Shown piece by piece: positions 1-9,381 of a stretch of DNA of 64,000 bases. A model generated the notes under the pieces. It made no database searches, was not told the DNA's origin, and saw only the letters and a list, made by a program, of their open reading frames with translations. The position numbers were made by a program, and so were the translations under genes. This stretch comes from Endozoicomonas sp965198415 (GTDB lineage Bacteria; Pseudomonadota; Gammaproteobacteria; Pseudomonadales; Endozoicomonadaceae). The stretch's first letter is position 1. The number at the start of each line of letters is the position of its first letter. Where the stretch lies: the NCBI GenBank assembly GCA_965198415.1, contig CBDAPN010000032.1, positions 1,488,001 through 1,552,000 on the forward strand, in the 5' to 3' direction.

Positions 1-386
1 TGTGACATCCCTTCATAAAAGCTGGAAAACAGTGCCGGATCCAGCCCATCCGGCCAACGATTGCTGGCGACAAAGCAGGCGTTTGCGGCCAAATTAACCA
101 CACCTGCCACATTATCCGGATACCGGCTGGCATAGAGTGTCGCCAACATTCCACCCATGGACCAGCCGACCAGAACCACAGGCTTTTCAAACAGCTGTTG
201 ATCCAGATAGTCCAACAGCGAGCTCCAGTCGTGCACTTTTTTGTACACTGCCAGCTCTTCCACCAGCCCGGGCAGTTCGACGATTGACACCCGCCGGTGG
301 TTCGCATCAAGAGCCTCAGCCAGCGATTCCATAACCCCGGCGGGCATGGCCCAGCCACTGATTAACACTATTGGATACTGATTCAT
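1..386 (-). CDS. bioH: BioH, pimeloyl-ACP methyl ester carboxylesterase (partial, 3' end outside window)
   Basis: Alpha/beta hydrolase that removes the methyl group from pimeloyl-ACP methyl ester, ending the disguised fatty-acid phase of biotin synthesis in the cytoplasm. About 128 residues are visible. The N-terminal oxyanion region reads LISGWAMP, and the nucleophile elbow GWSMGG places the catalytic Ser near residue 76. A BioH-like ACFVASNRWP stretch follows. The ATG at 386 is preceded by AGGAGAGATATT, a good ribosome binding site. It lies 49 bp after bioF in the same orientation, so it belongs to the bioB-bioF-bioH operon. The Asp and His of the triad lie beyond the window edge. Confidence 0.88.
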   Translation of the reverse strand, partial: MNQYPIVLISGWAMPAGVMESLAEALDANHRRVSIVELPGLVEELAVYKKVHDWSSLLDYLDQQLFEKPVVLVGWSMGGMLATLYASRYPDNVAGVVNLAANACFVASNRWPDGLDPALFSSFYEGMS

Positions 387-435
387 AATATCTCTCCTTC
401 AAAGCCCCTTAAACAAACCCTTTTACGATACACCG

Positions 436-1602
436 TCAGACCCGACACTGCTGCGCAGCTAATTTGAGTACATCCAACAGGTGATTCACATGATCGAGCG
501 TATGGGAGGCACTCAAAGTAATTCGAAGCCGGGAAGTTCCCTTGGGTACGGTGGGTGGACGAATGGCAGTCACCATAATTCCGTGGTCGTGTAAAATTCC
601 ACTCATTTTTACTGCCCGCTTTTCACAGCCAACCCTCAGCGGCTGTATGGGGGTTGGCGAAGGCATCAACTCCAACCCCAGCTGCTCACACCCTGAGCGG
701 AAATTCTGAATCAGACTACGTAAATGCTCCCGGCGCCAGTGCTCTTCACGCAGAAGTTTCAGGCTGGTCAGGCTTGCCGCTGCAACAGCCGGTGGCAGGG
801 AGGTGGTGTAAATGTAAGTACGGGCAAACTGGATCAGTGTTTCAATCAACGCTTCGCTGCCAGCAACAAAAGCGCCGTACGTGCCAAAAGCTTTGCCTAA
901 TGTCCCTATCAGCACCGGTAGCTTCTGTTGCTCAAGGCCATAAGCCTGTGCACTGCCACCGCCATTAGCCCCCAAAAAACCAAAACCATGGGCGTCGTCA
1001 ACCATAAGCCAGGCCTGCTGCTGAGCAGCCAGATCGGCCAGCGGGCCTAAGGGGGCAATATCGCCATCCATGCTGAACACACCGTCCGTCACAATCAATT
1101 TGCGTCGGGCACTGCTTTTTTGCAGTCGGGCGTGCAAATTTTGCACATCATTGTGAAGGTATCGCTGAAAGCGAGCGCCGGATAACTGCCCTGCATCCAA
1201 CAGTGAGGCGTGGTTTAGACGATCTTGAAATACAGCGTCCTGTTTACCCAGTAACGCACTGATAACACCCAGATTCGCCATATAACCATTAGCAAATAAG
1301 AGCACCCGCTCCCGGCCGGTAAACGCTGCCAAGGCTTCTTCCAGCTCGTGATGAGGTGTGCTGTGACCAATAACCAGATGAGACGCACCACCACCAAGAC
1401 CAAAATCATTGGCAGCCTTTTGAAAACTTTCGATCACCTGCGGGTGGTTTGCCAGCCCCAAATAATCATTGCTGCAAAACGCCAAAAATGGCTTCCCATC
1501 AATAATAACTTGCGGCTGTTGTGGCGATGCCAGGGTTTTGCGATGGCGATACAGCCCATCTTGGTGGCGGGCTTTAAGATCTTTGTCGAGATCAAAACTC
1601 AT
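436..1602 (-). CDS. bioF: BioF, 8-amino-7-oxononanoate synthase
   Basis: PLP enzyme that condenses pimeloyl-ACP with L-alanine to give 8-amino-7-oxononanoate in biotin synthesis. It has 388 residues, close to the usual 385. Family marks are the substrate-loop sequence FCSNDYLGLANHP near residue 42, the cofactor Asp/His motif VDDAHGFG (201-208), and the PLP lysine in TLGKAFGTYG (Lys237). Its ATG overlaps the bioB stop codon in an ATGA arrangement, which suggests translational coupling; bioH follows. Nothing in it looks damaged. Confidence 0.95.
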   Translation of the reverse strand: MSFDLDKDLKARHQDGLYRHRKTLASPQQPQVIIDGKPFLAFCSNDYLGLANHPQVIESFQKAANDFGLGGGASHLVIGHSTPHHELEEALAAFTGRERVLLFANGYMANLGVISALLGKQDAVFQDRLNHASLLDAGQLSGARFQRYLHNDVQNLHARLQKSSARRKLIVTDGVFSMDGDIAPLGPLADLAAQQQAWLMVDDAHGFGFLGANGGGSAQAYGLEQQKLPVLIGTLGKAFGTYGAFVAGSEALIETLIQFARTYIYTTSLPPAVAAASLTSLKLLREEHWRREHLRSLIQNFRSGCEQLGLELMPSPTPIQPLRVGCEKRAVKMSGILHDHGIMVTAIRPPTVPKGTSRLRITLSASHTLDHVNHLLDVLKLAAQQCRV

Positions 1603-2663
1603 CCGCCATTCCCTGCCATGGCGTCGTAGTATTGATCGTTACTTTTTTCGGCATCGTAAAATGCCTTGATTGGGCAGATTTGCTCTGCTTCGTTGGCCTC
1701 ACCCCACTCATGCCCACGGTTGATGCCCAGTTTATCAAACAATTCACGATCCCGGTTTGCCTCGGGGTTGGCGGTAGTTAGCAGCTTATCGCCCAAAAAT
1801 ATCGAGTTGGCACCGGCAAGAAAGGCCAGAGCCTGTAACTCATCGCTCATTTTCTCACGACCAGCAGAAAGGCGAACATTAGACGCAGGCATCATAATTT
1901 TGGCCACGGCAATGGTACGCACAAAATCGATACCCTCCACTGCCTCCACGTTTTCCAGCGGCGTACCGGCAACTCTGACCAGCATATTAATAGGAACACT
2001 TTGTGGATGCACGGGCATGTTTGCCAGCTGAATCAGCATGGCAGCACGGTCGGTCTCGCTCTCTCCAAGGCCAACAATACCCCCGCTACAAACGTTCATG
2101 CCAGCATCACGCACATGGGCGAGCGTGCTGAGCCGGTCGGCGTAGCTGCGGGTGGTGATGATACTGCCGTAGAACTCTGGTGAGGTGTCCAGATTGTGGT
2201 TGTAGTAATCAAGACCCGCATCAGCAAGCTCGCTGGCCTGAGTGGCGCTGAGCATTCCCAGAGTCATGCAGGACTCAAGCCCCAGAGACTTAACGCCTTT
2301 AATCATTTCAATGAGGTAAGGCATGTCTTTGGCGGGCGGATTTTTCCAGGCCGCCCCCATGCAGAAGCGGGTGGCGCCAGAGGCTTTCGCGTTGCGGGCC
2401 TCGGCCAGAACTTTTTTTACTTCCAGCAGTTTTTCTTTTGCCAGCCCGGTATTGTAATGGCCACTTTGCGGACAGTATTTACAATCTTCCGGACAGGCAC
2501 CCGTCTTGATGGACAACAATGTGCTAACTTGAACCTGATTCGGATCAAAGTGTTCCCTGTGCGCTAGCTGCGCTTGAAAAATCAGGTCGTTAAAAGGCAT
2601 CTGGAACAGTGCTTCCACTTCTGACAAGGTCCAGTCGTGGCGGATGGAGGGGGTCTGGGTCAT
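1599..2663 (-). CDS. bioB: BioB, biotin synthase
   Basis: Radical SAM enzyme inserting sulfur into dethiobiotin. The 354-residue frame carries the radical SAM cysteines in GACPEDCKYC (Cys57, Cys61, Cys64) and the downstream motif YYNHNLDTSPE. I start at the ATG at 2663, preceded by TGAGGATGTT, rather than at a TTG 36 bases upstream that lacks a ribosome binding site and would add residues not seen in the family. It is the first gene of the minus-strand biotin operon and is divergent from the comF-family gene at 2847, a neighbour arrangement common in pseudomonads and relatives. Confidence 0.95.
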   Translation of the reverse strand: MTQTPSIRHDWTLSEVEALFQMPFNDLIFQAQLAHREHFDPNQVQVSTLLSIKTGACPEDCKYCPQSGHYNTGLAKEKLLEVKKVLAEARNAKASGATRFCMGAAWKNPPAKDMPYLIEMIKGVKSLGLESCMTLGMLSATQASELADAGLDYYNHNLDTSPEFYGSIITTRSYADRLSTLAHVRDAGMNVCSGGIVGLGESETDRAAMLIQLANMPVHPQSVPINMLVRVAGTPLENVEAVEGIDFVRTIAVAKIMMPASNVRLSAGREKMSDELQALAFLAGANSIFLGDKLLTTANPEANRDRELFDKLGINRGHEWGEANEAEQICPIKAFYDAEKSNDQYYDAMAGNGG

Positions 2664-2846
2664 AACATCCTCAGAAAGCTTGCCGGGTGAAAATGACAAG
2701 CTTTTTTAATTCGATCAGCAATCTGAATCAGCCTGCATTTTATTTTTAAAAGTGTGGGGCGGTAAAAACAGTGCTGTTAGCTTAAACGCTTATTTTCACC
2801 ATAAAGATCTTAAGGATAATAACCTAATAACTGTTGCAGTCAATCT
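2664..2846. promoter_or_regulatory. Divergent promoter region of bioB and the comF-family gene
   Basis: AT-rich intergenic stretch of 183 bp between two divergent starts, so it must hold the promoters of both units. No clear two-armed BirA operator was found by eye. A single half-site-like GGTTTACAA occurs just inside the comF frame at 2861-2869. Exact promoter elements are not assigned. Confidence 0.5.
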
Positions 2847-3614
2847 ATGAAGCTCTTGCAGGTTTACAACTGGTTAAAATTTAAACTAACTGATTTCAAT
2901 TCAGAAGGTTTTTGCCGGCAGGTGCAAGTGAAATGCATCCTTTGTCGGGGAAAAACAGCCCTGAGCCAGCCGTTGTGTCATCGCTGCCTGTCGGTCTGCC
3001 CGGTGGCAGTTTGCTTTTGCTCTTGCTGCGGTTTGCCCATTGCAGAGAGTGAAACCGGGCTATGCGGCCAGTGCCTGAGCAAACCGCCGGTTTTTGACTG
3101 CTGCCTTGCACCCTTTGTTTACCAGTTTCCAGTGAACCGAATGCTGCAAATGGTCAAATATCAAGCACGGCTGGAGCTGATTAACCCGCTGGTGAACTCC
3201 CTTGCTGAGCTTCTGATCGAACACTACAGCAATGACCAATGGCCCCAAGTGTTGCTGCCGGTACCGCTGCATAAAAAAAGACTCCGTGAGCGAGGCTATG
3301 ATCAGGCACTTCTGTTAGCCAGTGCACTGACAAAACAACTGCGCAACCTTTCGCTTTCTTCGCTAGCCATTGATACCCAACTGATCACCAGAACGAATCA
3401 CTCGCCCCCTCAACAAGGGCTTGATGCCAAAGCCCGCCAAAGCAATATTCGCAATGCTTTCACGCTGAAGCAAAAGCCTGCCTGGAAACATGTCGCCCTA
3501 ATCGACGATGTGGTAACAACCGGCGCTACCGTCAGCGAGATCGCCAAACTGCTAAAAAAGCACCGAGTTGAGCGGGTGGATATCTGGACCATCGCCCGAA
3601 CACCGGAAAGTTAA
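2847..3614 (+). CDS. ComF/GntX family phosphoribosyltransferase-like protein
   Basis: A 255-residue protein of the ComF family, whose members take part in DNA uptake or use of extracellular DNA. The N-terminal third carries CxxC pairs (CILC, CHRC, CSCC, CGQC) that look like a zinc-binding module. The C-terminal half has the type I phosphoribosyltransferase fold marks PVPLHKKRLRERGYDQA and the PRPP loop LIDDVVTTGAT. It lies divergent from bioB, the usual position of comF in gammaproteobacteria. Its actual substrate is unknown in the family. Confidence 0.88.
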   Translation: MKLLQVYNWLKFKLTDFNSEGFCRQVQVKCILCRGKTALSQPLCHRCLSVCPVAVCFCSCCGLPIAESETGLCGQCLSKPPVFDCCLAPFVYQFPVNRMLQMVKYQARLELINPLVNSLAELLIEHYSNDQWPQVLLPVPLHKKRLRERGYDQALLLASALTKQLRNLSLSSLAIDTQLITRTNHSPPQQGLDAKARQSNIRNAFTLKQKPAWKHVALIDDVVTTGATVSEIAKLLKKHRVERVDIWTIARTPES

Positions 3615-3700
3615 TGCATTTGAGTAAGGTTCAGTAGCCAGTTGTCACTAATGGATATAAAATTTTCCACCAAAGTACCCACACTCTTGCGGAGGTGAGC

Positions 3701-4693
3701 ATGAATACACCCTCTCAACACCCTTACGACCAGCTGACACCTGACCGGGTGCTGGACGCCGTGGAGAGTGTGGGATTCATCAGCGATGCTCGCATCATGA
3801 CTTTAAACAGCTATGAAAATCGAGTGTATCAAGTCGGAATAGAAGACAGCAGCCCTGTCATCGGCAAGTTCTATCGCCCTAACCGGTGGAACAAAGAGCA
3901 GATTCTTGAGGAGCACCAGTTTGCCCTTGAACTGCAAGCCATGGAGCTACCCGTAGTCGCGCCGCTGGTGGATAAAAATGGCCACTCCCTACATGAATTT
4001 GAGGGCTTTGCGTTTGCACTTTTTCCTCGCCAGGGAGGGCATGCACCAGAGCTCGACAACCTTGACAATCTGCTCATTATGGGGCGCACACTCGGGCGCA
4101 TGCATAAGCTAGGGGCAGCCAGCGACTTTACGCACCGCCCGGCCATTAGTTTGCAGCGATACGGTATCAACAGCGTCTGCTACCTGATGGAAAATAATTT
4201 TATCCCTGCCGCACTCAACGAAGCCTACCAAACCCTGACCCGTGACCTGTTGCACCGCCTTGAGTGCATAACGCAACAGCACAGCTGGCAATCCATTCGT
4301 GTACACGGGGATTGCCATGGCGGCAACATCCTCTGGCGTGAAAACGCCCCGCACTTTGTCGATTTTGACGACACCTGCATGGCACCGGCGATTCAGGACT
4401 TATGGATGCTGCTCAGTGGTGACCGAAACGAACAAAGCCTGCAAATGGCAGAAATTCTGGAAGGTTACTGTGAATTTATGGACTTTAATCCGGCAGAGTT
4501 AAACCTGGTTGAGTACTTTCGCACCCTGAGGCTATTAAATTACAGCGGCTGGCTGGCACAACGATGGGATGACCCAGCCTTCCCCAAAGCGTTTACCTGG
4601 TTCAACACGGAGCGTTACTGGGCTGAGCACATTCTCGAACTAAGGGAGCAATTGGCCGCTTTGGATGAGCCGCCCCTGGCACTTTTTGGCTAA
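3701..4693 (+). CDS. srkA: SrkA, stress response serine/threonine kinase (YihE family)
   Basis: Aminoglycoside-phosphotransferase-fold Ser/Thr kinase; the E. coli member protects cells from programmed death under stress. At 330 residues it matches the E. coli length (328). The catalytic loop VHGDCHGGN spans 201-209 and the metal-binding DFDD spans 221-224. The ATG at 3701 follows GGAGGTGAGC, a near-perfect ribosome binding site; a GTG six bases upstream lies inside that site and is rejected. It converges on dnaB with only 2 bp between stop codons. The usual dsbA partner is not next to it. Confidence 0.92.
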   Translation: MNTPSQHPYDQLTPDRVLDAVESVGFISDARIMTLNSYENRVYQVGIEDSSPVIGKFYRPNRWNKEQILEEHQFALELQAMELPVVAPLVDKNGHSLHEFEGFAFALFPRQGGHAPELDNLDNLLIMGRTLGRMHKLGAASDFTHRPAISLQRYGINSVCYLMENNFIPAALNEAYQTLTRDLLHRLECITQQHSWQSIRVHGDCHGGNILWRENAPHFVDFDDTCMAPAIQDLWMLLSGDRNEQSLQMAEILEGYCEFMDFNPAELNLVEYFRTLRLLNYSGWLAQRWDDPAFPKAFTWFNTERYWAEHILELREQLAALDEPPLALFG

Positions 4694-4695
4694 CA

Positions 4696-6099
4696 TCATT
4701 CATCCTCAAACCGCCCATAGGCATCCGGTGCGAGATTTTCAAACCGTGTGTACTGACCGATAAACGCCAGTCGGCACGTACCAATGGGGCCGTTACGTTG
4801 CTTGCCAATGATGATCTCTGCTACGCCTTTGTATTCGGTATCGGGGTTGTAGACTTCGTCGCGGTAAATAAACATGATTACGTCCGCATCTTGCTCAATG
4901 GCGCCGGATTCACGTAGGTCGGAATTCACCGGGCGCTTGTTGGGGCGCTGCTCCAAAGAACGGTTCAACTGCGAAAGCGCGACCACCGGGACGTTAAACT
5001 CCTTGGCGATGGCTTTTAAAGAGCGGGAAATTTCTGAAATCTCATTGGTGCGTCCTTCACCAAAACCGGGGATCTGCATCAACTGCAGGTAGTCGATCAT
5101 AATCATGCCCAGCTCACCATGCTCACGCACCACCCGTCGTACCCGCGAACGCATCTCCGACGGGCTGATGCCCGCCGTATCATCAATAAAGAGCTTTTTA
5201 TCTTTGATGCGCTCAACAGCAGAGAGCAACTTAGGCCAGTCCTCCTCTTGCAACCGGCCGCTGCGAACTTTGGACTGATTAATGCGCCCAATGGATGAAA
5301 GCATACGCATCATCAGCTGTTCGCTGGGCATCTCAAGACTGAAGACCATCACGCCCTTTTCACTGTTAAGTAGAGCGTTTTCTACCAGATTCATGGCGAA
5401 TGTCGTTTTACCCATTGAGGGTCTGGCTGCCACAATAACCATATCTGAGGACTGCAAGCCAGAGGTCATTTCATCCAGATCTGTAAAGCCGGTGGTGATA
5501 CCGGTGATGGCATTACCGAGATTAAATAGCTCGTCAATCCGCTTGACTGTTTTTTCCAAAATCTCCCGCACCCCCACCGGGCCGCCGGAATTGGGACGCT
5601 CCTCAGCTATATTAAAAACCAGCCGCTCGGCTTCATCGAGAATGGTCTGGCTGTCTTTGCCTTCGGGGTTGTAGGCGTGGTCTGCTATTTTCTGCCCGGT
5701 GTTGATCAGCTTACGCAGCACCGACCGTTCGTAAATGATCTCGGCGTAAGCACGAATGTTTGCCACACTGGGAACGCTGCCAGACAGTTCAGCAAGGTAA
5801 ACCAACCCACCGACGTCATCAAGCTCGCCACGATTATCCAGCAACTCCGCCACCGTCAGTGGGTCAAAAGGTTTGCTCTCATTGCTCAAAGTACCAATGG
5901 CCGCATAAATGTAGCGATGGCCGGGGTTATAAAAGTCTTCCGGGGTCAGTTTGTCCACCACACGATCAAGAGCCTGGTTGTCCAGCATCAAGCCACCGAG
6001 AACGGACTGCTCGGCCTCGATGGAGTGCGGCGGGGTTTTAATGGCAACGGTAGTTTCATCAATGGGAAGCTCAGGCTCCCGGTGCAGTGCATCCAGCAT
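4696..6099 (-). CDS. dnaB: DnaB, replicative DNA helicase
   Basis: Hexameric 5'-3' helicase that drives the replication fork. At 467 residues (E. coli 471) the N-terminal DnaC/primase-interacting domain begins PPHSIEAEQSVLGG, a Walker A motif ARPSMGKTT lies at about 225-233, and a Walker B region IDYLQL at about 335-340. No intein interrupts it. I choose the ATG at 6099 because it leaves 23 residues before PPHSIEAEQ, like E. coli; upstream in-frame codons would add a hydrophobic stretch foreign to the family. In most gammaproteobacteria it follows rplI; here a long unknown gene intervenes. Confidence 0.95.
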   Translation of the reverse strand: MLDALHREPELPIDETTVAIKTPPHSIEAEQSVLGGLMLDNQALDRVVDKLTPEDFYNPGHRYIYAAIGTLSNESKPFDPLTVAELLDNRGELDDVGGLVYLAELSGSVPSVANIRAYAEIIYERSVLRKLINTGQKIADHAYNPEGKDSQTILDEAERLVFNIAEERPNSGGPVGVREILEKTVKRIDELFNLGNAITGITTGFTDLDEMTSGLQSSDMVIVAARPSMGKTTFAMNLVENALLNSEKGVMVFSLEMPSEQLMMRMLSSIGRINQSKVRSGRLQEEDWPKLLSAVERIKDKKLFIDDTAGISPSEMRSRVRRVVREHGELGMIMIDYLQLMQIPGFGEGRTNEISEISRSLKAIAKEFNVPVVALSQLNRSLEQRPNKRPVNSDLRESGAIEQDADVIMFIYRDEVYNPDTEYKGVAEIIIGKQRNGPIGTCRLAFIGQYTRFENLAPDAYGRFEDE

Positions 6100-6307
6100 G
6101 TTAGCTATCTTGGTAAAACAGATTAAAACAGCCAGCATACCGGAAATTGCCACAGTATACGAAACACTATTCTTACGCTGACTTTTCAGAGTGTGTGTGG
6201 CGTGTTTCAAACGCCCACATCAGGCATTCAAATGTATAGCAATGCAGCCCAGGAGCACTGCCTTTGACTGCTTGCCACTTCTCTTTTGCTTTTTATGCTG
6301 TCAGGAT

Positions 6308-9091
6308 CTAGCTATATGGCGCTTGCCAATCAGAGAAAAAATAGGATTGTTCAGCGCTAAAGCTATTATGAGCAAAATTATGGTTGTCTATTGTTGGCTC
6401 AGGTTGGCTTGGGTTCCAGGTTGGTGGCAGAACATCGGATTCGCTGCAGTTCATGAAAGGTAATCGCAAGCCATTGGTGTTTTCTAAAAACATATCCAAC
6501 TGATTTTCAAAGTTAGTGGAAGGTTGGCCATCCCCTTTGAAGTTTATGCAACCAAATGGTTTGATTGAAGCCTCCTGAATATGTGTTGCACAATTATTAT
6601 CTTGAGCGTACTGATCTAGAAGACCTCTGTTCTCATTAGCATCATGCAAGTAAAGATCCGGACAAGAACTTAAATCTGAAAATAAATTGGGAAAACCGCT
6701 TTCATCAATTGTCAATTTTTCTGGTTGCTCTTTCGTGGTATTTACTCTTAAAAAGGAGTCACTATCAATTATTTGCGCTGGCATGAAATGTGGCTCTGTG
6801 AAGTTTATAGGAGGTAACGAGGAACTATTTTTTAAATCTAAACCCCCGCACTTTTCATTTTCAATGTTAGTGGGAGTTATGTAACCACAATGACTGACTG
6901 GACGCTCCAGAGCATGTAAGTTCGAGATATTAGTTTTTGGGCAGCTCATTTTTTGGTCGTAGTTTTCTGAACCAACTCCACCCTCATTGAAGCCAGTTAA
7001 GTAAATATCCATAGAAGTTCTTAAATCGTAAGGCAAATCAAGACAACTGTCTTTATTGCTTACAAATTCTTCTCGTTGCTCATTTCTGGTATTTTCTATT
7101 GGAAAGAAAGTGCTATTCACTCCTTGACTTGGACACACTCCCAGTTTTTCTGACTCTGTTCTATCACATAGGGTACGTACAGAGTGTTCCTCTTGTTGGT
7201 TGCTGATATTTGATTGATAGCCTAGCCGTTGAATACTGGAAAATAAGGTCTCTTGATTTCTCAATCTAAACTGAGAATTACTCCAATGATTTTGTTGTAT
7301 TTCTATATCACTAATCTGGCTACAAGACATGACTTTGCTTCTTTCCCGTGCATGTATTTCTTCAATAATTTTGAGAGTTAATTTTATAACTGATAACCTT
7401 GTAAGCTTGGGTCTTTTAAACCGCTCATCACTTTCTTCTTCCATTATATTTAAAGGAATATATTCTACAATTTTTGTAAGTAATTCGTTTGTTCTTGCAC
7501 TCTGTTCTTTATACTGATCACGATGACATTTAACGGAAGAATCAGTTGTAACTGCCGGTTGCTTTCTAACCATCATTAATTTTTTCTTATAACCCGACTC
7601 ACTTTCATTTTTACTATAGTACTGACTTATAATTTCAAGAGCTGAACTTAACACTTTGTTTGCGCTCTTTGTCCTAAACCAATATAGATTGTTATGATCT
7701 ACCTTTTTCAATTCATTAATCAATATAGCAATCTTATGAAAGGTTGTTGTACTTGCTTTTTTTATTCCCGGGTCTTTTCCAATAGAACTATTCGTCCTCC
7801 ATTTTACTTCATTAAGCATGTCGACAACTGTAGTGTTTTCTCTTAAAAAGGAGTCGCTATCAATTCCTTGCGCTTGTATGAAATGTGGCTCTCTGAAGTT
7901 TATAGGAGGTAACGAGGAACTATTTTTTAATTCTGAAACCCCACGCTGATCATTTTCAATGTTAGTGGAAATTGTGTAACCACATTGACTGACTGGACGC
8001 CCCAGAGCATGTAAGTTCGAGATATCAGTTTGTGAGTAACCCTTTTTTTGGTCGTAGTTTTCTGAACCATCTCTAACCTCATTGGAGCCGGTTAAGTGAG
8101 TGCCCATAGAAGTATTTATATTGAAAGGTGAATTAGTATATCTATCTTTATTACTTACAAATACTTCTGGTTGCCCTTTAGTGGTATTTTCTATTGGAAA
8201 GGAATCGCTATTCACTCTTTGACTTGGATGCACTCCCCATTTTGCTGACTCTGGTCTATCGCATAGGGTACCTGCGAAGTGTTCCTTTTGTTGGGTGCTG
8301 ATATTTGATTGATAGCCTAGCCGTTGACTATTGGAAAACAAGGCCTCTTGATTGGTCAATCCAAACTCAGAATTACTGCAATGATATTGTTGTATTTTTC
8401 TACCCCTAATCTGGCTACAAGGCATACCATTTCCTTGTTCCTGTACATATATTTCTTCAAGCATTTCGACAATTAATTCTATAACTGAATACCTTGTAAT
8501 CTTATTTCCTATAAGCCCCATGTGACGTTTTGCATCTATTTTACTTAAAGGAATATAGTATAAGATTTGTTCAATTAATGAGTTTGATTGTTTATAATTT
8601 TGAGATACAACATCCTGACATGTAACGGAAGATACACTTGCTGCCTTTCCCTTTCTAAGATTAACTAATTTATACTTTTTACTAAATTCACTTTTATTTA
8701 TAAGATAGTATTGACTTATAATTCTATGAGCTGACGCTAACAACCAGTTTGTGGTCTTTGATCTAAGCCAATGTGTGTTTTTAGGATGTAACTTCTTCAA
8801 GCCAGCAATCACTGCTTTTATATGAGAAATTTTTTTTGCTCTGACTGTTTCAAATGGAACATCTCTATTCCTACACACTGAATTTAACTCACCAATCACA
8901 TGATCGAATGTCATAAAATCAGTTGAACCTATTTGTTCTATGCCCACACTGCTATTTTGAACTTGTCGGCTGCACCATGTAAGCTGCGTAGGACTCATAG
9001 AAATAGTTTCATGGGGTGTACCACTGGTTCCAAGTGCTGCATTATAACTCATCGGAAATAGTACGTTGCAAGATACTGGAGTGATATTCAT
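6308..9091 (-). CDS. Unknown 927-residue protein built from a tandem duplication
   Basis: I do not recognise this gene. It encodes 927 residues: a short Ser/Thr-rich N terminus, two consecutive related units of about 365 residues (roughly 57-421 and 422-786), and a unique acidic tail rich in Asn, Pro, Phe and Tyr. Each unit has a helical first half (ending near IISQYY and an EEI motif) and a low-complexity second half with shared blocks such as QRLGYQSNIS, SENYDQK and SSSLPPINF. No signal peptide, membrane segment or catalytic motif is visible. The ATG is preceded by GGGAGATTTAAG. The DNA is clearly more AT-rich than dnaB and rplI on either side, which suggests late acquisition. A secreted or host-directed protein is possible but unproven. 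Confidence 0.8.
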   Translation of the reverse strand: MNITPVSCNVLFPMSYNAALGTSGTPHETISMSPTQLTWCSRQVQNSSVGIEQIGSTDFMTFDHVIGELNSVCRNRDVPFETVRAKKISHIKAVIAGLKKLHPKNTHWLRSKTTNWLLASAHRIISQYYLINKSEFSKKYKLVNLRKGKAASVSSVTCQDVVSQNYKQSNSLIEQILYYIPLSKIDAKRHMGLIGNKITRYSVIELIVEMLEEIYVQEQGNGMPCSQIRGRKIQQYHCSNSEFGLTNQEALFSNSQRLGYQSNISTQQKEHFAGTLCDRPESAKWGVHPSQRVNSDSFPIENTTKGQPEVFVSNKDRYTNSPFNINTSMGTHLTGSNEVRDGSENYDQKKGYSQTDISNLHALGRPVSQCGYTISTNIENDQRGVSELKNSSSLPPINFREPHFIQAQGIDSDSFLRENTTVVDMLNEVKWRTNSSIGKDPGIKKASTTTFHKIAILINELKKVDHNNLYWFRTKSANKVLSSALEIISQYYSKNESESGYKKKLMMVRKQPAVTTDSSVKCHRDQYKEQSARTNELLTKIVEYIPLNIMEEESDERFKRPKLTRLSVIKLTLKIIEEIHARERSKVMSCSQISDIEIQQNHWSNSQFRLRNQETLFSSIQRLGYQSNISNQQEEHSVRTLCDRTESEKLGVCPSQGVNSTFFPIENTRNEQREEFVSNKDSCLDLPYDLRTSMDIYLTGFNEGGVGSENYDQKMSCPKTNISNLHALERPVSHCGYITPTNIENEKCGGLDLKNSSSLPPINFTEPHFMPAQIIDSDSFLRVNTTKEQPEKLTIDESGFPNLFSDLSSCPDLYLHDANENRGLLDQYAQDNNCATHIQEASIKPFGCINFKGDGQPSTNFENQLDMFLENTNGLRLPFMNCSESDVLPPTWNPSQPEPTIDNHNFAHNSFSAEQSYFFSDWQAPYS
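6734..7828 (-). repeat. Second copy of the 1095-bp in-frame tandem duplication
   Basis: Encodes residues of about 422-786. The stretch at 6785-6838 is nearly identical to 7880-7934, and 7171 onward matches 8266 onward, both at the same 1095-bp offset. The copies have diverged more in the helical half than in the low-complexity half. Confidence 0.8.
7829..8923 (-). repeat. First copy of a 1095-bp in-frame tandem duplication
   Basis: Encodes residues of about 57-421 of the 927-residue protein. Blocks such as the one at 7880-7934 recur at a constant offset of 1095 bp (365 codons). The boundaries are approximate because the ends of homology are hard to set by eye. Confidence 0.8.
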
Positions 9092-9327
9092 CTTAAATCT
9101 CCCGGCTCATACAAGAATTATGTTTTTTTAGATAGCAGTCCATCAAAAAAGTTCACCATAAAATGGTTATATGAAAGGGCGTTAAACTCAAGTCAGACCT
9201 TGTGATCAAATTAATGAATAATATTGATAATCACCAGATTGCCAATCTGGATTCCTTATAAATGCTGTTGACGTATAAGAGTTCTTACCATCCCCAAAAA
9301 AAAGTGAATAAACGTCACTTGTTTATT

Positions 9328-9363
9328 AAAAAAACCCCGGCAGCTCCTCATGGAGCTCCGGGT
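9328..9363 (-). terminator. Rho-independent terminator of the rpsF-rplI operon
   Basis: On the minus strand, CCCGGAGCTCC and GGAGCTGCCGGGG form a strong hairpin followed by a run of seven T. It lies 19 bp after the rplI stop and separates rplI from the downstream unknown gene and dnaB. Confidence 0.9.
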
Positions 9364-9381
9364 TGTAGTCAATCGAAGCCA

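Noticed and set aside
2861..2869. GGTTTACAA resembling half of a BirA (biotin operator) site
   Set aside because: No matching TTGTAAACC arm at the proper spacing, and it lies inside the comF-family gene about 200 bp from the bioB start.
9232..9249. Short palindrome CCAGATTGCCAATCTGG upstream of the 927-residue gene
   Set aside because: The loop is too small for a stable hairpin and no regulator family could be matched; it may be chance.
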